The translations under genes were made by a program, and so were the position numbers. From Silene noctiflora (taxonomy: Eukaryota; Streptophyta; Magnoliopsida; Caryophyllales; Caryophyllaceae), in assembly GCA_009801015.1 (NCBI GenBank), contig VHZZ01003243.1, positions 58,619-106,671 of the forward strand: a stretch of DNA of 48,053 nt, given 5' to 3'. The first letter of the stretch is position 1. Every line of letters begins with the position of its first letter. Positions 1 through 9,579 of this stretch are shown here, piece after piece. Below the pieces are notes generated by a model that did no database searches, was not told the origin of the DNA, and saw only the letters and a program-made list of their open reading frames with translations.

Positions 1-960
1 TATAAGAGATTTATACACGTTATCACACTAACTGTGGAGGACACTGGCTCCAACACTGAAATCTCAAATGCTACTCTAGGTAGCATTTCGTTTCAGATAG
101 CTTATTTAGGTTAAATAAGCTATTTGTCAAACACTTGCAAAAAAATCAAGTAGCTGAAATTTTGGTCAAATAAGTTACTTTGGTCAAATAAGTTACCTGA
201 AGTGTTGTGTCAAACGGAGCATAAGTATCTTATAGGTATCATTTTAGAAAGTTATAATTACTTTTATAGCTACAATTTTAAGTTTCAACTAGCTTTTCGA
301 TTTTCAATTATCTTAGTTTTGCAAAACATAGCCTCAAATTTTTAAGTAATTATATATTGGAATTGACGGTTTGAAAACAATAAGTCGCACATTTTATTTT
401 CTACCATTAGTTTACCTTTTCTTACAGTTTTATTATGAGTAACCAATAGAAAATCTTGATAGAGTAGAACATGTACTTTCTAAAATTTGAGGTTTATACT
501 TTCTAGTTATGTATTTTTGTAATGTTCAAAAATAAAATATTTAATACGAAGTAGTTCACATCAAGTCAATTAAACTCTCTAAACTAACGATTAAAGTCTA
601 GTCCATAACTTCGTTATTAAAATTGAGTATACATAAACAATTTATTGAGGTACATTAATCTAAGATTGACCCTAAGTCCCTAACTATCAATTTAACATTT
701 TTGTTAAAAGTGTTTTTTTTTTTCATATGGTATCAGTATCCAATGACACTAAGGTTCGACGTTTGAATCTAGGAGCTCATAATTCTCACAAGTAAAATTT
801 CAGCATAGGATATAGCTTTTGATTGAGATGACATTCACACAATTGAATTTTAACATTTATTTTAAAATTTAATCACTTTAATTAGGTTTTAGGTATATTG
901 CATGTGTCATGTTACCGTAAGTCCTTAACCCAAAACTAATGAGGATGCTCTTTTCTTATT
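1..960. other. AT-rich intergenic DNA, no gene seen
   Basis: No open frame of convincing length or family resemblance is visible. Positions 54-230 contain repeated short pieces (AAATAAGTTA, TAGCTGAAA, TGTCAAAC) in both orientations, which resembles the eroded end of a small inverted-repeat transposon; related pieces recur near 25720-25920. Around 728-790 there is a weak tRNA-like phrase (GGTATCAG followed by GGTTCGA-type bases), too degraded to call. Confidence 0.5.
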
Positions 961-1962
961 GAAAAATGAGATGGCGCCACCCGGTGACACTCTAATTGAG
1001 CGCCACCGGGGCTATTAAAGTAAATTAAGTAGGTATTTTTACCTCCCTTTCCTAAAATTTGAATTCCAAACTAATTAGTAGAAAAAGGGTAGATTAGGAA
1101 CATAAAATTGCATAACAAATTATAATTAACAGCAAAAAAAAAATATCTGTTTGCCACTTTTTGAGGAGTAAAGATAATAGTACCACGTACAAGGTACAAC
1201 AAACAAGATTATTTTTTGTTAATTGTTTGTTTACAGGATTCGTGGCCATACTATATTAACATACTATATTTAACAGTTAAATTATGTAGATTGTTAGATT
1301 GTATATTAATAAGCAGTTCGTCTTGCTTGTGACGGTCACAAGCTTGTGACGTCTCACAAGCCTCTCCCCACTTGCCTCTCCCACTTGCAAGTTTGTCTCA
1401 CGTCACAAAGTTTGTGAAGTGTTCACACACGTCACAAATGAGAATTAGTGATTAATAAGATGATAAGAGGCTTAGTGTAGGCAGCAACCATCATGGTTAG
1501 CCGAATTATTGAGCGGCGGCGGACGAAAATGGGTCGATTAGTGAACAAGCAATGGTTTGTTCAATGGTTCATGATGTCGGAGATGTGGGTTGATTAGTGG
1601 CCATAGATGCAACGTACTAAAGAGGTCGAGTCACGACGACTCAACTCGACTTGATTCTACTTTGACTCGTCTCTTCGGGTGATGGAAAACGAAGTAGATG
1701 AAAAACATGATACATGAAGAAACATAGTTACTGGTTATGATAATTTAGTATTAAATAAATAAATTGTTTTTGATGTAAAATATTATTGATAAACTTAGTT
1801 TAATTATATTAAATAAATACGACTTGCATATAAAGTTACATATCTACCCTTAGAAATTGGAGCAAAAAATATATACTAAAATATCATTATTTTCTTTTTC
1901 TTTTTCTTTAATTATGGTGGCGCCGAGATTCAGTGTCACCCGGTGGCGCCCTATCGTCATCC
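961..1962. mobile_element. 1.0-kb long-TIR element, MULE-type by its 9-bp TSD
   Basis: The two ends are inverted copies: GGCGCCACCCGGTGACACT lies 12 bp from the left end, and its near-exact reverse complement lies 12 bp from the right end. The outer 12 bp match at about half the positions. The element is bounded by TTTCTTATT at 952-960 and at 1963-1971, a perfect 9-bp duplication, which is the size Mutator-like elements make. The motif GCGCCACCGGG occurs four times near the ends. There is no transposase frame, so it is non-autonomous. A smaller element (1314-1450) has inserted into it. Confidence 0.7.
1314..1450 (+). mobile_element. MULE-type MITE, short variant (family B copy 1)
   Basis: A 137-bp element rich in GTGACG/CGTCAC and CACAAGCTTGTG palindromes, bounded by ATTAATAAG at 1305-1313 and 1451-1459 (exact 9-bp TSD). 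The 5' end (CAGTTCGTCTTGCTTGTGAC) and 3' end (AATGAGAATTAGTG) match the ends of the longer family A copies at 4294, 26496 and 27656, so B looks like an internally different version of the same family. It is nested in the element at 961-1962 and is therefore the younger insertion. Confidence 0.8.
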
Positions 1963-2124
1963 TTTCTTATTTTGTCTTTATTTGTTATTAGAAAATATTA
2001 ATTTTTTTCGTTATTTTAAAAGTACAATGACTGAATACGAAGTACATCTGATTTATATACCTTTAAATTTTCCATGATAACAAACTCAATGAAAAACATG
2101 AATTTTTGTGTTGTTTTGGAAATA

Positions 2125-2347
2125 CTTCCTCCGTTCCATAATATATAAGTCGTTTTACATATTTCTAAGTAATAATGTTATTTTCATGTTCCAAAACACT
2201 AAAAATTTGGAAAAAGAGCTAATTGAAGCCATTTCAATATTTTATTGATGGAAAAACTCAAATTTGAAAATTTGAAAAAGCATTTATAACATATACGGAG
2301 TAACTAATAATACAACATTTCCCAATTTTTTTTTTATTTTTTGTGAA
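2125..2347 (+). mobile_element. Stowaway-like MITE, left part (interrupted)
   Basis: It begins after TA (2123-2124) with CTTCCTCCGTTCCATAATAT, the usual CTCCCTCCGTCCC-type Stowaway end. The matching inverted end is not here but at 5592, next to TA at 5593-5594. The intervening DNA is the CACTA remnant. About 115 bp (2229-2345) is present again at 5442-5556 with about 90 percent identity, so the split is not a clean insertion. Confidence 0.65.
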
Positions 2348-2978
2348 AAGGCATTTATAACATAAACGGTTAAGGTTCATGTCATAGCCCTCAATGCCGG
2401 TTTTAGTAAAGTGGAAGTGAAACATTTATATTGGCCAAAATATGCTGATCTCAAAATTCCATTTCATGGTAATAAGATTCAGCTCTTGGGAGATGTCATA
2501 GATTGTTTTGTGCAATGGTCAACCAAACTTGTTTCAGTTCTCACCGATGAGGTAAATATGCTAAAGCTGACAAATTTGTTATAATAAACGCCCTTAAATT
2601 TGTTAGGGTACAAATATTAACCTATAATAAATACTTGTATTGTTACATTTGCAGGGTACGACTACTACGGCAGCACTCAAAGACATTGTTACGACAAAGT
2701 CTTCAGCCCTAGATAAAGAGGTATTACTAATTTGGAATTATCGTTTTATATTTTTTTCCTCAAATTATATATGACGTTTCGTGTAATTATTTTTTTTTTT
2801 TAACTTGTAGTCCAAATAGCATCTGCAGCCGACAATATTCTTTAAAAGCCGCTTGAATTCGTTGCACCCAAGCCCACTGTTTCTCAATATCAGAAATATG
2901 ATAGTCTCGAGTATAGAAACAACATTAACACGCTGCGCTGAAAAGATTGCATGAGCTTGGTGTAAGAACTTGCAGACA

Positions 2979-3242
2979 GCGGAGACTGCGCCTTGATTGA
3001 TATAGAGCCGAAAATTCTGGGCCTAAATGCTAATGTCACTGTACTTGGGGTGCAGAATCTGTTTGAACTCATTGACTTCGACCAGTTAGATGTGACTCAC
3101 CTGTTAGTTTGGATAAAGTAAGTTTATTAATAAAAATAGTCAGTTGATTTTATGGATAACGAAGTTTATCTACGCCATCAATGATAATAACATCCGTACC
3201 GTGTGACGTAATAGGTACATGTATACTCACATCCAAACAAAC
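2979..3242 (+). repeat. 264-bp direct repeat, copy 1
   Basis: Identical base for base, as far as I can read, to 3244-3507. It covers the end of one CACTA exon (DCALIDIEPKILG...) and the intron after it. The only base between the copies is an N. Confidence 0.95.
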
Positions 3243-3243
3243 N
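3243..3243. other. Single undetermined base (N) at a probable contig join
   Basis: The only ambiguous base in the window. It sits exactly between two identical 264-bp segments, the pattern left when two overlapping contigs are joined without merging the overlap. Confidence 0.85.
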
Positions 3244-3507
3244 GCGGAGACTGCGCCTTGATTGATATAGAGCCGAAAATTCTGGGCCTAAATGCTAATG
3301 TCACTGTACTTGGGGTGCAGAATCTGTTTGAACTCATTGACTTCGACCAGTTAGATGTGACTCACCTGTTAGTTTGGATAAAGTAAGTTTATTAATAAAA
3401 ATAGTCAGTTGATTTTATGGATAACGAAGTTTATCTACGCCATCAATGATAATAACATCCGTACCGTGTGACGTAATAGGTACATGTATACTCACATCCA
3501 AACAAAC
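3244..3507 (+). repeat. 264-bp direct repeat, copy 2
   Basis: Exact second copy of 2979-3242. The CACTA reading continues normally only out of this copy, into the exon that starts near 3508, and enters normally only into copy 1. Deleting one copy plus the N would restore a simple exon-intron-exon order. Confidence 0.95.
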
Positions 3508-4293
3508 AGGGGTAAGTATAGAGAATACGCCTACGGATTCTTATATCCTTCCAGGTTCTTTCTGAATGGGGTCTTACTGAAACCCCGAAAACAAATCCAG
3601 TATATCGCTCAACGGTTGTCGTCGGCTGTAAAACTATGGCTTGTCCCTTACAATGTTCCTGGTGTTAACACGTATGTATAGTACTTTATTATAATGAACT
3701 AAGATTCCATTAATTTATTAACATGCTTAAATGTATACAAACTAACAACTTAATTTTCGAAATTTATATTCCATAATAATCATTGGGTGCTAGTGGCAAT
3801 CAATGAGAGATCAAGTACAGTCAACTGGATCGACTCTTGCGGTCACAAACTTGAGAATGAATTTGTAGGTATGATATAAGAGTATGTTTACAACCTTTAA
3901 TAATCTTATTTGATATTGTATAACCTTTGAAATCTATTTTCCGTCACATCAATATTACTGACCCATATGGTAATTAAAATTTCGTGAAATGAACTAGGGT
4001 TTTTAAATAAAAAAAAATGTTAAACGAACTTGAGAGACATGAGCTCTATTCTGAGCTAACCATTAAAACTGTACAGGTACGTATCTTCTTAATGAATACT
4101 CGTATCATTTCATTTTTGTTTATGAGAGAGGTGGATCTAATTTAGCTTATTTGTGTGTCATTTATATAATATAGTCTTCTCTTCAACCAAACGATAGACA
4201 ATGCGGCTATTACGTTTGTCGGTCCATGTGGGAGATTGTCAAAGCACATTATGCCACCATTTCTCCTCGGTTACGTGTGTTTTAATAAATATT

Positions 4294-4490
4294 CAAAGCG
4301 TCTTGCTTGTGACGGACACTATCCGTCACAAGCTGAAGACGGATAGTGTATCTCTCACAATAAAGCAAGTGGGAGGACAAGTGGATGGAAAATGGAGCAT
4401 TCATGTTTGGTGTCACTTGCATACTGTGAGAGGGGCATTATCCGTCTTCAGCTTGTGACGGATAGTGCCCGTCTTCAATGAGAATTTGTG
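4294..4490 (+). mobile_element. MULE-type MITE, family A copy 1
   Basis: A 197-bp element with the exact 9-bp TSD ATAAATATT (4285-4293, 4491-4499). The left end CAAAGCGTCTTGCTTGTGAC and right end CAATGAGAATTTGTG frame an almost complete palindrome: the inner unit CACTATCCGTCACAAGCTGA appears on the left and its reverse complement on the right. It could fold into a long hairpin. It is inserted in the CACTA protease gene just after the catalytic Cys exon. Confidence 0.9.
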
Positions 4491-4717
4491 ATAAATATTA
4501 CAGCATTATGTAACTTGGAGGTTTAATTCTGTATATTTTCCATTTATACCTTATATTTTGGTTTGTAGTTTCCACTGTTACCCAACTCATCAAAATTAGT
4601 AATGCAAAGTACGTACACGGTAGCAGAGATCGATAATGTTAAAGATGAATGGGCCAAGTATTTTCTTTCAACTTAGAAGCCTCCTGGCGGTCAACTATAG
4701 ATCGATCCTTACGTGTA

Positions 4718-4870
4718 TAGATCATTCTGTGTATTTGTATCATTTTGATGCTGGCTGGGTTGAATTTATAGATCATTCTGTGTATTATTTTGATGATGGC
4801 TGGATTGAATTTAATTATCATTTAGTGTATCATTTTGATTTGGTCTGGGATGAATTGATCATGGCTGGGT
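4718..4870 (+). repeat. Imperfect tandem repeat, about 45-50 bp unit, three copies
   Basis: Units begin with ATAGATCATTCTGTGTATT or a variant (near 4719, 4768, 4813) and include TTTTGATG and GGCTGG(G/A)TTGAATTTA. It lies between the end of the CACTA protease gene and the subterminal repeats. The open frame through it is a by-product of the repeat. Confidence 0.7.
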
Positions 4871-4974
4871 TAAATTTGCAGTGCAGTGTAGCTGCTGAAA
4901 TGTTACTGAAAATATTGCATATTCAGCAGTTGCAAGATTCAATTTTTTTTTTTATAAAAATATGGAAAAATAGG

Positions 4975-5441
4975 ATAACGGTTCAAACAAAACCGTTGCC
5001 ACATATACGACAGTGGTTCTTTTTAAAATCAAACCGTTGACATATTTTTCCCACCATTGCCGAAAAATGTTTGGCGCCAGCATTTACAACGGTTTTTGTA
5101 TCAAATAAAACCGTTATAATTTCCCTCCAATGGAAAACAACAACGGAAAAAGCCCGTTTCACGTTTTGTCACGGTTTTTTTTTTCGTTGTAAACAAATAA
5201 CAACTGTTGCATAAAGTCAAACCGTTGCGAGATTTAGGTTTTACAACGGTCTCTCGCCGTTGTTACAGTATTTTACCACGGTTTTGTAAGCCGTTAACAA
5301 CATTTTAACAACGGTTCGGTGTTATTTCTAAGTCGCCATCACTTAATTAACAACGGTCGATTTAATAACGGTTCCATGTTTTTATTCACAACTGTATTAC
5401 ACCTTTTTAAACAGTTGTTGTAGGTGTTATCTGGTGTAGTG
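4975..5441 (+). repeat. CACTA subterminal repeat region
   Basis: More than a dozen short AACGGTT / AACCGTT(G) motifs occur in both orientations up to the CACTA terminus. In CACTA elements such motifs are transposase-binding sites; that role is inferred here from the family. Confidence 0.7.
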
Positions 5442-5444
5442 CCA

Positions 5445-5592
5445 TTTTAATATTTTATTGATGGAAAAACTCAAATTTCAAATTCTGAAAAAACATTTAT
5501 AACATATATAACTAATAATACAGCATTTCCCAATTATTTTTTATTTCTTGTGAAATAATCCAAAACGACTTATTTTATGGAAGGAAAAGGAG
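5445..5592 (+). mobile_element. Stowaway-like MITE, right part
   Basis: Matches the MITE at 2125-2347 from its middle onward and supplies the missing end: ...AAAACGACTTATTTTATGGA...GGAG followed by TA (5593-5594). Its reverse complement matches the left end at 2125. It lies immediately after the CACTA terminus. Confidence 0.65.
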
Positions 5593-5929
5593 TATAAAGA
5601 TACGTGACTATTTGAAAATAGAAAATTGGAAGCCAAGCAATCATCAAAAATTGAAATTAAAATTGGAAATTGTATTTGAATTTGCGGCTCAAGTACTTTG
5701 AACACCAAAGTCAATCAACTCCGTTAAGCTGTGGTTCTAGTGCCTGTCATCGAGCCAAACGTAATAGAATGCCCTAAATGACAAGCAGATACGCAACCTC
5801 ATCTTACACATATCAATCTTCGTTCATTTACGTTGTTTTTGTTCTAAATGTTATACCATAATTTATGTCAATATTACGGGTAGTTCGGTTGGAATGAGAG
5901 TAATAATCCCCCCCTTCCCCTCTTTTCAT

Positions 5930-6076
5930 CAGTGGCGAAGCCATGATTTGAGTTTAAGGTGACAGATGGGTAATAATATAAGGGTCATTCGGAAAAAATT
6001 CAAAAATCTTAACTAAAAACTTCGAAAACCGCTGAGGGGGCTATCGCCCCTGCTAGCCCTCCTAGCTCCACCACTG
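5930..6076 (+). mobile_element. hAT-type MITE (CAGTGGCGGAG family), copy 1
   Basis: A 147-bp element starting CAGTGGCGAAGCC and ending GCTCCACCACTG, bounded by the exact 8-bp duplication CTTTTCAT (5922-5929, 6077-6084). Eight-bp TSDs and CAG...CTG ends are typical of hAT elements. Related copies lie at 6818 and 17101. Confidence 0.9.
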
Positions 6077-6756
6077 CTTTTCATCATCTGTTTTAAACTT
6101 ATAAAGAGTTAAGTACTCGTATGATAGATGAGATAAAAGGTCTATGTAAGTGAAAGTATATTAGACTCGTTTTATCTTAAGCGGGGCTGGTATTAGGGTC
6201 TGGCTATTAGGGCTTTAGCCCTAAATGATTTGGATAAATAAAATTTTATATATACACAATTGCAGCAGATGTCTGATGGCTTAATGGTTGTAGGTTAAAT
6301 TTAGCCCTAGATATATTTAGTTTCTGGTTCCGTTCCTGATCTTAAACGGATATTACAATACTAATTTAAGAGAGCCTTACCATACTCTATTCATAGACTC
6401 AAAATTAATCAAATACACGCATGTGTAAAATAGAAAGTAAATTTTTTAAGTCAATCGAGTAAAAATAGTGAATATTCGCATGCAATTCTCCACCCTTTTC
6501 ATGGTGATGCGCAGTTAAAAGCGCAAAATTTGCGATTTCAAAAACGAGAAAAAAAAAAAGTTGCAAAACTGGAATACTCTTTTGACCAATGAGTTCCACT
6601 TTTCTTTTCAGAAAATTCCGTCCTTTCTATTTCTCACCTCATTCAGCAAGTTCTTGACGGGTCAAATAATACTCATATGAATAGATAAGTCAAAATAAAT
6701 TGCTATTTCCTAAAGACTCTATTTTTATCTTATCTACCCCATATGATTAGTATTTC

Positions 6757-6817
6757 ACCCGTCACAAGCTTGCGATGGATATGCCTATCACAAATGAAAA
6801 TTTGTGCACCTCATTTG
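6757..6817 (+). repeat. Fragment of the family B MULE-type MITE
   Basis: CACCCGTCACAAGCTTGCGA and AAATGAAAATTTGTG match the middle and the 3' end of family B, but the left end is missing. The hAT element at 6818 is inserted directly beside its 3' end. Confidence 0.6.
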
Positions 6818-6987
6818 TAGTGGCGGAGTTAGGATTTGAGTTTTGGTGGGGCGAAAAATTTTAGGGGGGCGGATGGGTAATAATATAAGGCACACTCCAA
6901 AAAAAATCGGAAATTTTAACTAAAAACTTCGTAAAATTCAACCGTCAGAGGGAGAGACCGTCCCTGCTAGCCCCCCGCTCCACCACG
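6818..6987 (+). mobile_element. hAT-type MITE (CAGTGGCGGAG family), copy 2
   Basis: A 170-bp element, (T)AGTGGCGGAG...CTCCACCACG, with the exact 8-bp TSD CTCATTTG (6810-6817, 6988-6995). The interior shares GGATGGGTAATAATATAAGG and AACTAAAAACTTCG with copy 1. Confidence 0.9.
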
Positions 6988-7059
6988 CTCATTTGTGCAA
7001 ACTTGCAAAGCTTCTTTCTAGTCCCACCAGGAAATTAATTTTTAATATGGTTTTATATA

Positions 7060-7267
7060 CTCCCTCCGTCCCGGTCATTTTTTGTCCTTTGGTTTTGGCA
7101 CAAAGACCAAGGAAAGAGGAAAGAGCCAATTATAACATGACAAGTGGACTAAATTGAAGGTGAAAGATAAAATTACTCATCAAATGCAATCCTAAAATAG
7201 AAAGGACAACAAATGACTGAGACACCCCAAAATGGAAAAGGCCAACAAATGACCGGGACGGAGGGAC
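7060..7267. mobile_element. Stowaway MITE, complete
   Basis: The 208-bp element has perfect terminal inverted repeats: CTCCCTCCGTCCCGGTCATT at the left and AATGACCGGGACGGAGGGA(C) at the right. It is flanked by TA on both sides (7058-7059, 7268-7269). This is the Tc1/mariner-type Stowaway structure; there is no coding capacity. Confidence 0.93.
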
Positions 7268-7402
7268 TATATATGAACTTTTTCCTTTTAGACACTCTTT
7301 TTAATATTTAGTAATATTTGATATTTTTCTACAATAATTTTAGAAATTTTATTTTCTCCGGATGATACGAAGTATGTAATTTACTTTCACGATTTTAAAT
7401 TA

Positions 7403-7549
7403 CATAAATGATAAATATAACCCTTAGAGCAGTATTTAAGAAACTAAAAGAGGAAACAAACTCTTAATATATACATTAATTGCATTAGTGAATGTTTAAT
7501 TTGGTTCTTAATTCCAAAATAAAATCCTAAGTTGTATTTATCATTACCC
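7403..7549. mobile_element. Small TIR element with 9-bp TSD (family C copy 1)
   Basis: Bounded by TTTAAATTA (7394-7402 and 7550-7558, exact). The ends CATAAATGATAAATATAACC and GTTGTATTTATCATTACCC are inverted copies. A better-preserved relative is at 17759-17942. The TSD size suggests a Mutator-type origin. Confidence 0.85.
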
Positions 7550-7558
7550 TTTAAATTA

Positions 7559-8410
7559 ACATAAAATCCACTAATTTATGTGAAAATTTACGATCGACAC
7601 ACACACATATATAGTAGAATTAACGTTAAGTAAAACTAATCTAATACATCGTCAACAAATATTGTAAATTATGTTGAAAACAAAAAAATAAGAATAATAC
7701 TCAAAAATAAGTCTAGCAAATAAAATTTCTTTGATTCACATGAAATTAATACCATGAGGACAGGTCCGGGGTTCGATCTCTGTCCATGAAAATGAAACAA
7801 ATTTGTTAGCCAGTTATTTACCACTTCATGAATCATTAGAGTATCCACAACGAGGAGATTATACATTGTTGTCAACGCTAAACACCCCGATTTACATAAA
7901 AAAATCAGGACAGTCAAAGGCTAGCTACAATGAAGGTGACCAAAACTCCAAAGGCTATAATAGTGTTCTTCAGATATATATATAAATAGGTGACAAAATT
8001 CTGATATGGGCAGCCTTGTTTTATGTAAAAATGAGTTGTTCAAGTTGTTAATTTAATTTGGCAGAAAAAACAAGAAGCTATTGTAACATTATTGTAGAAG
8101 CTAAAAGGCTAAGCATACATAAACTTAGATAATAAAACAAACCAAAATGCTATAAAGCTTATTATATCATGCATGACTTATAAATGCCTGTATCTGATTT
8201 GCTGATTTTACTACAAAATGACGGCTAACAAGTAAGATTTTTCACGTTTCTTTTACTCAATGCCATACAGTAAAAAAAAAAAAGTTTTCTCTGGTATCAC
8301 TGTATTTAATTTGTCATTTACAACTAAAGTTAAATTGGAGCTTTGAAATTAGAGCTCAAGCTCGAGCTTTGCGTGTACCTAGTCGACACTAAAAAGTTAA
8401 AGTCGTATTC
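7559..8410. other. Intergenic DNA, no gene seen
   Basis: AT-rich. A tRNA-like B-box phrase (GGTCCGGGGTTCGATCTC) lies near 7764, without the rest of a tRNA. No open frame resembles a known protein. Confidence 0.5.
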
Positions 8411-8419
8411 AAATAGAAT

Positions 8420-8586
8420 GAAAGCCTGCTTGTGACGGGAATTATCCGTCATAAGCTGAAAACGGATAGTATCCATCTCATAATAAGGCAAGTGGCCGGG
8501 CAAGTGAGAAGATATAGAGCACCTTATGGTTGGTGTCACTTGCATATTGTGAGATAAGCATTATCTGTCTTCAATGAGAATTTGTG
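8420..8586 (+). mobile_element. MULE-type MITE, family A copy 2
   Basis: A 167-bp copy with the exact 9-bp TSD AAATAGAAT (8411-8419, 8587-8595). It is shorter than the other copies because part of the right arm between the ATTATCTGTCTTCA and CAATGAGAATTTGTG segments is lost, so the hairpin is asymmetric. Confidence 0.88.
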
Positions 8587-8747
8587 AAATAGAATGTGGT
8601 TCATTCGTTTGATTTTTCACTTACCATTTCAAATATAATAGGGATTGAATAAATTAAATATAAATACACAACAAAATATTTATAACGATATTCATTCTAT
8701 ATATGAAAATTGTCTCGTCCAAGAGGGCCTTCTACAATAGTCGTATA

Positions 8748-9385
8748 TAGAGTTGTCATGAATTGAGTGGCTCGGACTGAACCCGAGCAAACCCAAACGC
8801 ACAAGATTCGAAAATGTTGCAAACCGAAACCAACCCGATTCGATGATGACCTGTAACCCGATTAAGGCCGACCAAAAATAACTTGTAATTTGTATCACTT
8901 GATTCGTGATTAGACCCGACCCAATAGTTGATCAACCCGAAAGGTAATCCGAAATGGACCTGAAAGTAAACCCGACATAAACAAAAGTCAACTCAACTCA
9001 AACTCGTAATTAAGTAACCTTATAATGACCGTTATTATGAACAACTTTTATAAAATATTTAAAATTAAGTAACCTTATAATTTCGCTAAATAATGACCAA
9101 CTCAACTCAAACTCGTAATATAATTGCAAAAATTCTACCGAAATATAAATCAATGTGTCAAATCAAGCAAAACCCGACTAAATCTGACAAATTATAATTA
9201 TAACCCCACCGGTAATGACCCGACCCGGCCTAGAAATGAGTTTAATAACGACCCAAACCCGATCCGACTCCACAAATCTATCTAAATGACACGGTCCTAC
9301 AATGACCCCAACCTGATCTAAGAATTGAGCTGAGTAGCCCGACTTGACCTAAACTCGATCACACCCGACCTGAACACGACAGAAC
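8748..9385. mobile_element. hAT-like element filled with degenerate ACCCGA repeats
   Basis: A 638-bp stretch dominated by variants of ACCCGA/GACCCGA. It is flanked by GTCGTATA (8740-8747) and GTTGTATA (9386-9393), a 7-of-8 match. The ends TAGAGTTGTCATG and CACGACAGAAC share an inverted TGTC(A/G)TG core. The boundaries are less certain than for the elements at 11429 and 16380. Confidence 0.5.
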
Positions 9386-9409
9386 GTTGTATATGCCTAA
9401 TAGGAAGAA

Positions 9410-9579
9410 CTCAAATTCTCGTTGAAGACGGGCTCTATCCATCACAAGCTGAAGACGGATAATGCCTCTCTCACAATATGCAAGTAGTGACACCAACCGT
9501 ATGGTGCATGCTCCATTTTCCCCCAACTTGCCCTTTCACTTACCTTATTATGAGTGACCGTCACAAATAAGACGCTTTG
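9410..9579 (-). mobile_element. MULE-type MITE, family A copy 3
   Basis: A 170-bp copy in reverse orientation, from TCAAATTCTCGTTGAAGACG to AATAAGACGCTTTG. The flanking 9-mers TAGGAAGAA and AAAGAAGAA agree at 7 of 9 positions, so this insertion looks older than copies 1 and 5. Confidence 0.8.

Larger units (their letters stand above)
2366..4676 (+). pseudogene. CACTA-encoded C48 (Ulp1-like) cysteine protease, decayed
   Basis: Exon pieces can be followed on the plus strand. 2366-2551 includes DVIDCFVQWSTKLV, a region usual in these transposon proteins. 2655-2720 is next. A degraded exon about 2811-3119 has stops or a shift. A further exon about 3508-3675 ends near YNVPGVNT. Then come a His exon from about 3781 (HWVLVAINE...WIDSCG) and a Cys exon at 4175-4271 (QPNDRQCGYYV). 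The last piece ends in KDEWAKYFLST at the stop 4674-4676. The His, Asp, Gln and Cys of the C48 catalytic set are all visible, so the protease core was once intact. It is now broken by the damaged exon, the 264-bp duplication and a MITE directly after the Cys exon. The N-terminal part and any start codon are missing. Proteins of this type accompany transposases; their exact role in transposition is not settled. Confidence 0.75.
2351..5441 (+). mobile_element. CACTA (En/Spm) transposon remnant, 5' end missing
   Basis: The right end reads ...GTTATCTGGTGTAGTG, the reverse complement of CACTACACCAGATAAC, a typical CACTA terminus. The last 470 bp are packed with AACGGTT/AACCGTT units, as in CACTA subterminal regions. 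Inside are exons of a C48 cysteine-protease protein common in plant CACTA elements. No CACTA end is found on the left, so the left coordinate is only where MITE sequence stops being recognisable. The transposase (TNP2-type) gene is absent. The element is decayed and contains a later MULE-type MITE (4294-4490) and a duplicated segment at an N. Confidence 0.75.

Noticed and set aside
3484-3681. Open frame of 65 codons as a separate gene
   Set aside because: It is an exon of the CACTA C48 protease; the in-frame Met lies in the intron before the exon.
4636-5040. 134-codon frame ending near 5040
   Set aside because: Runs through tandem and subterminal repeats of the CACTA element in a different frame from the real last exon.
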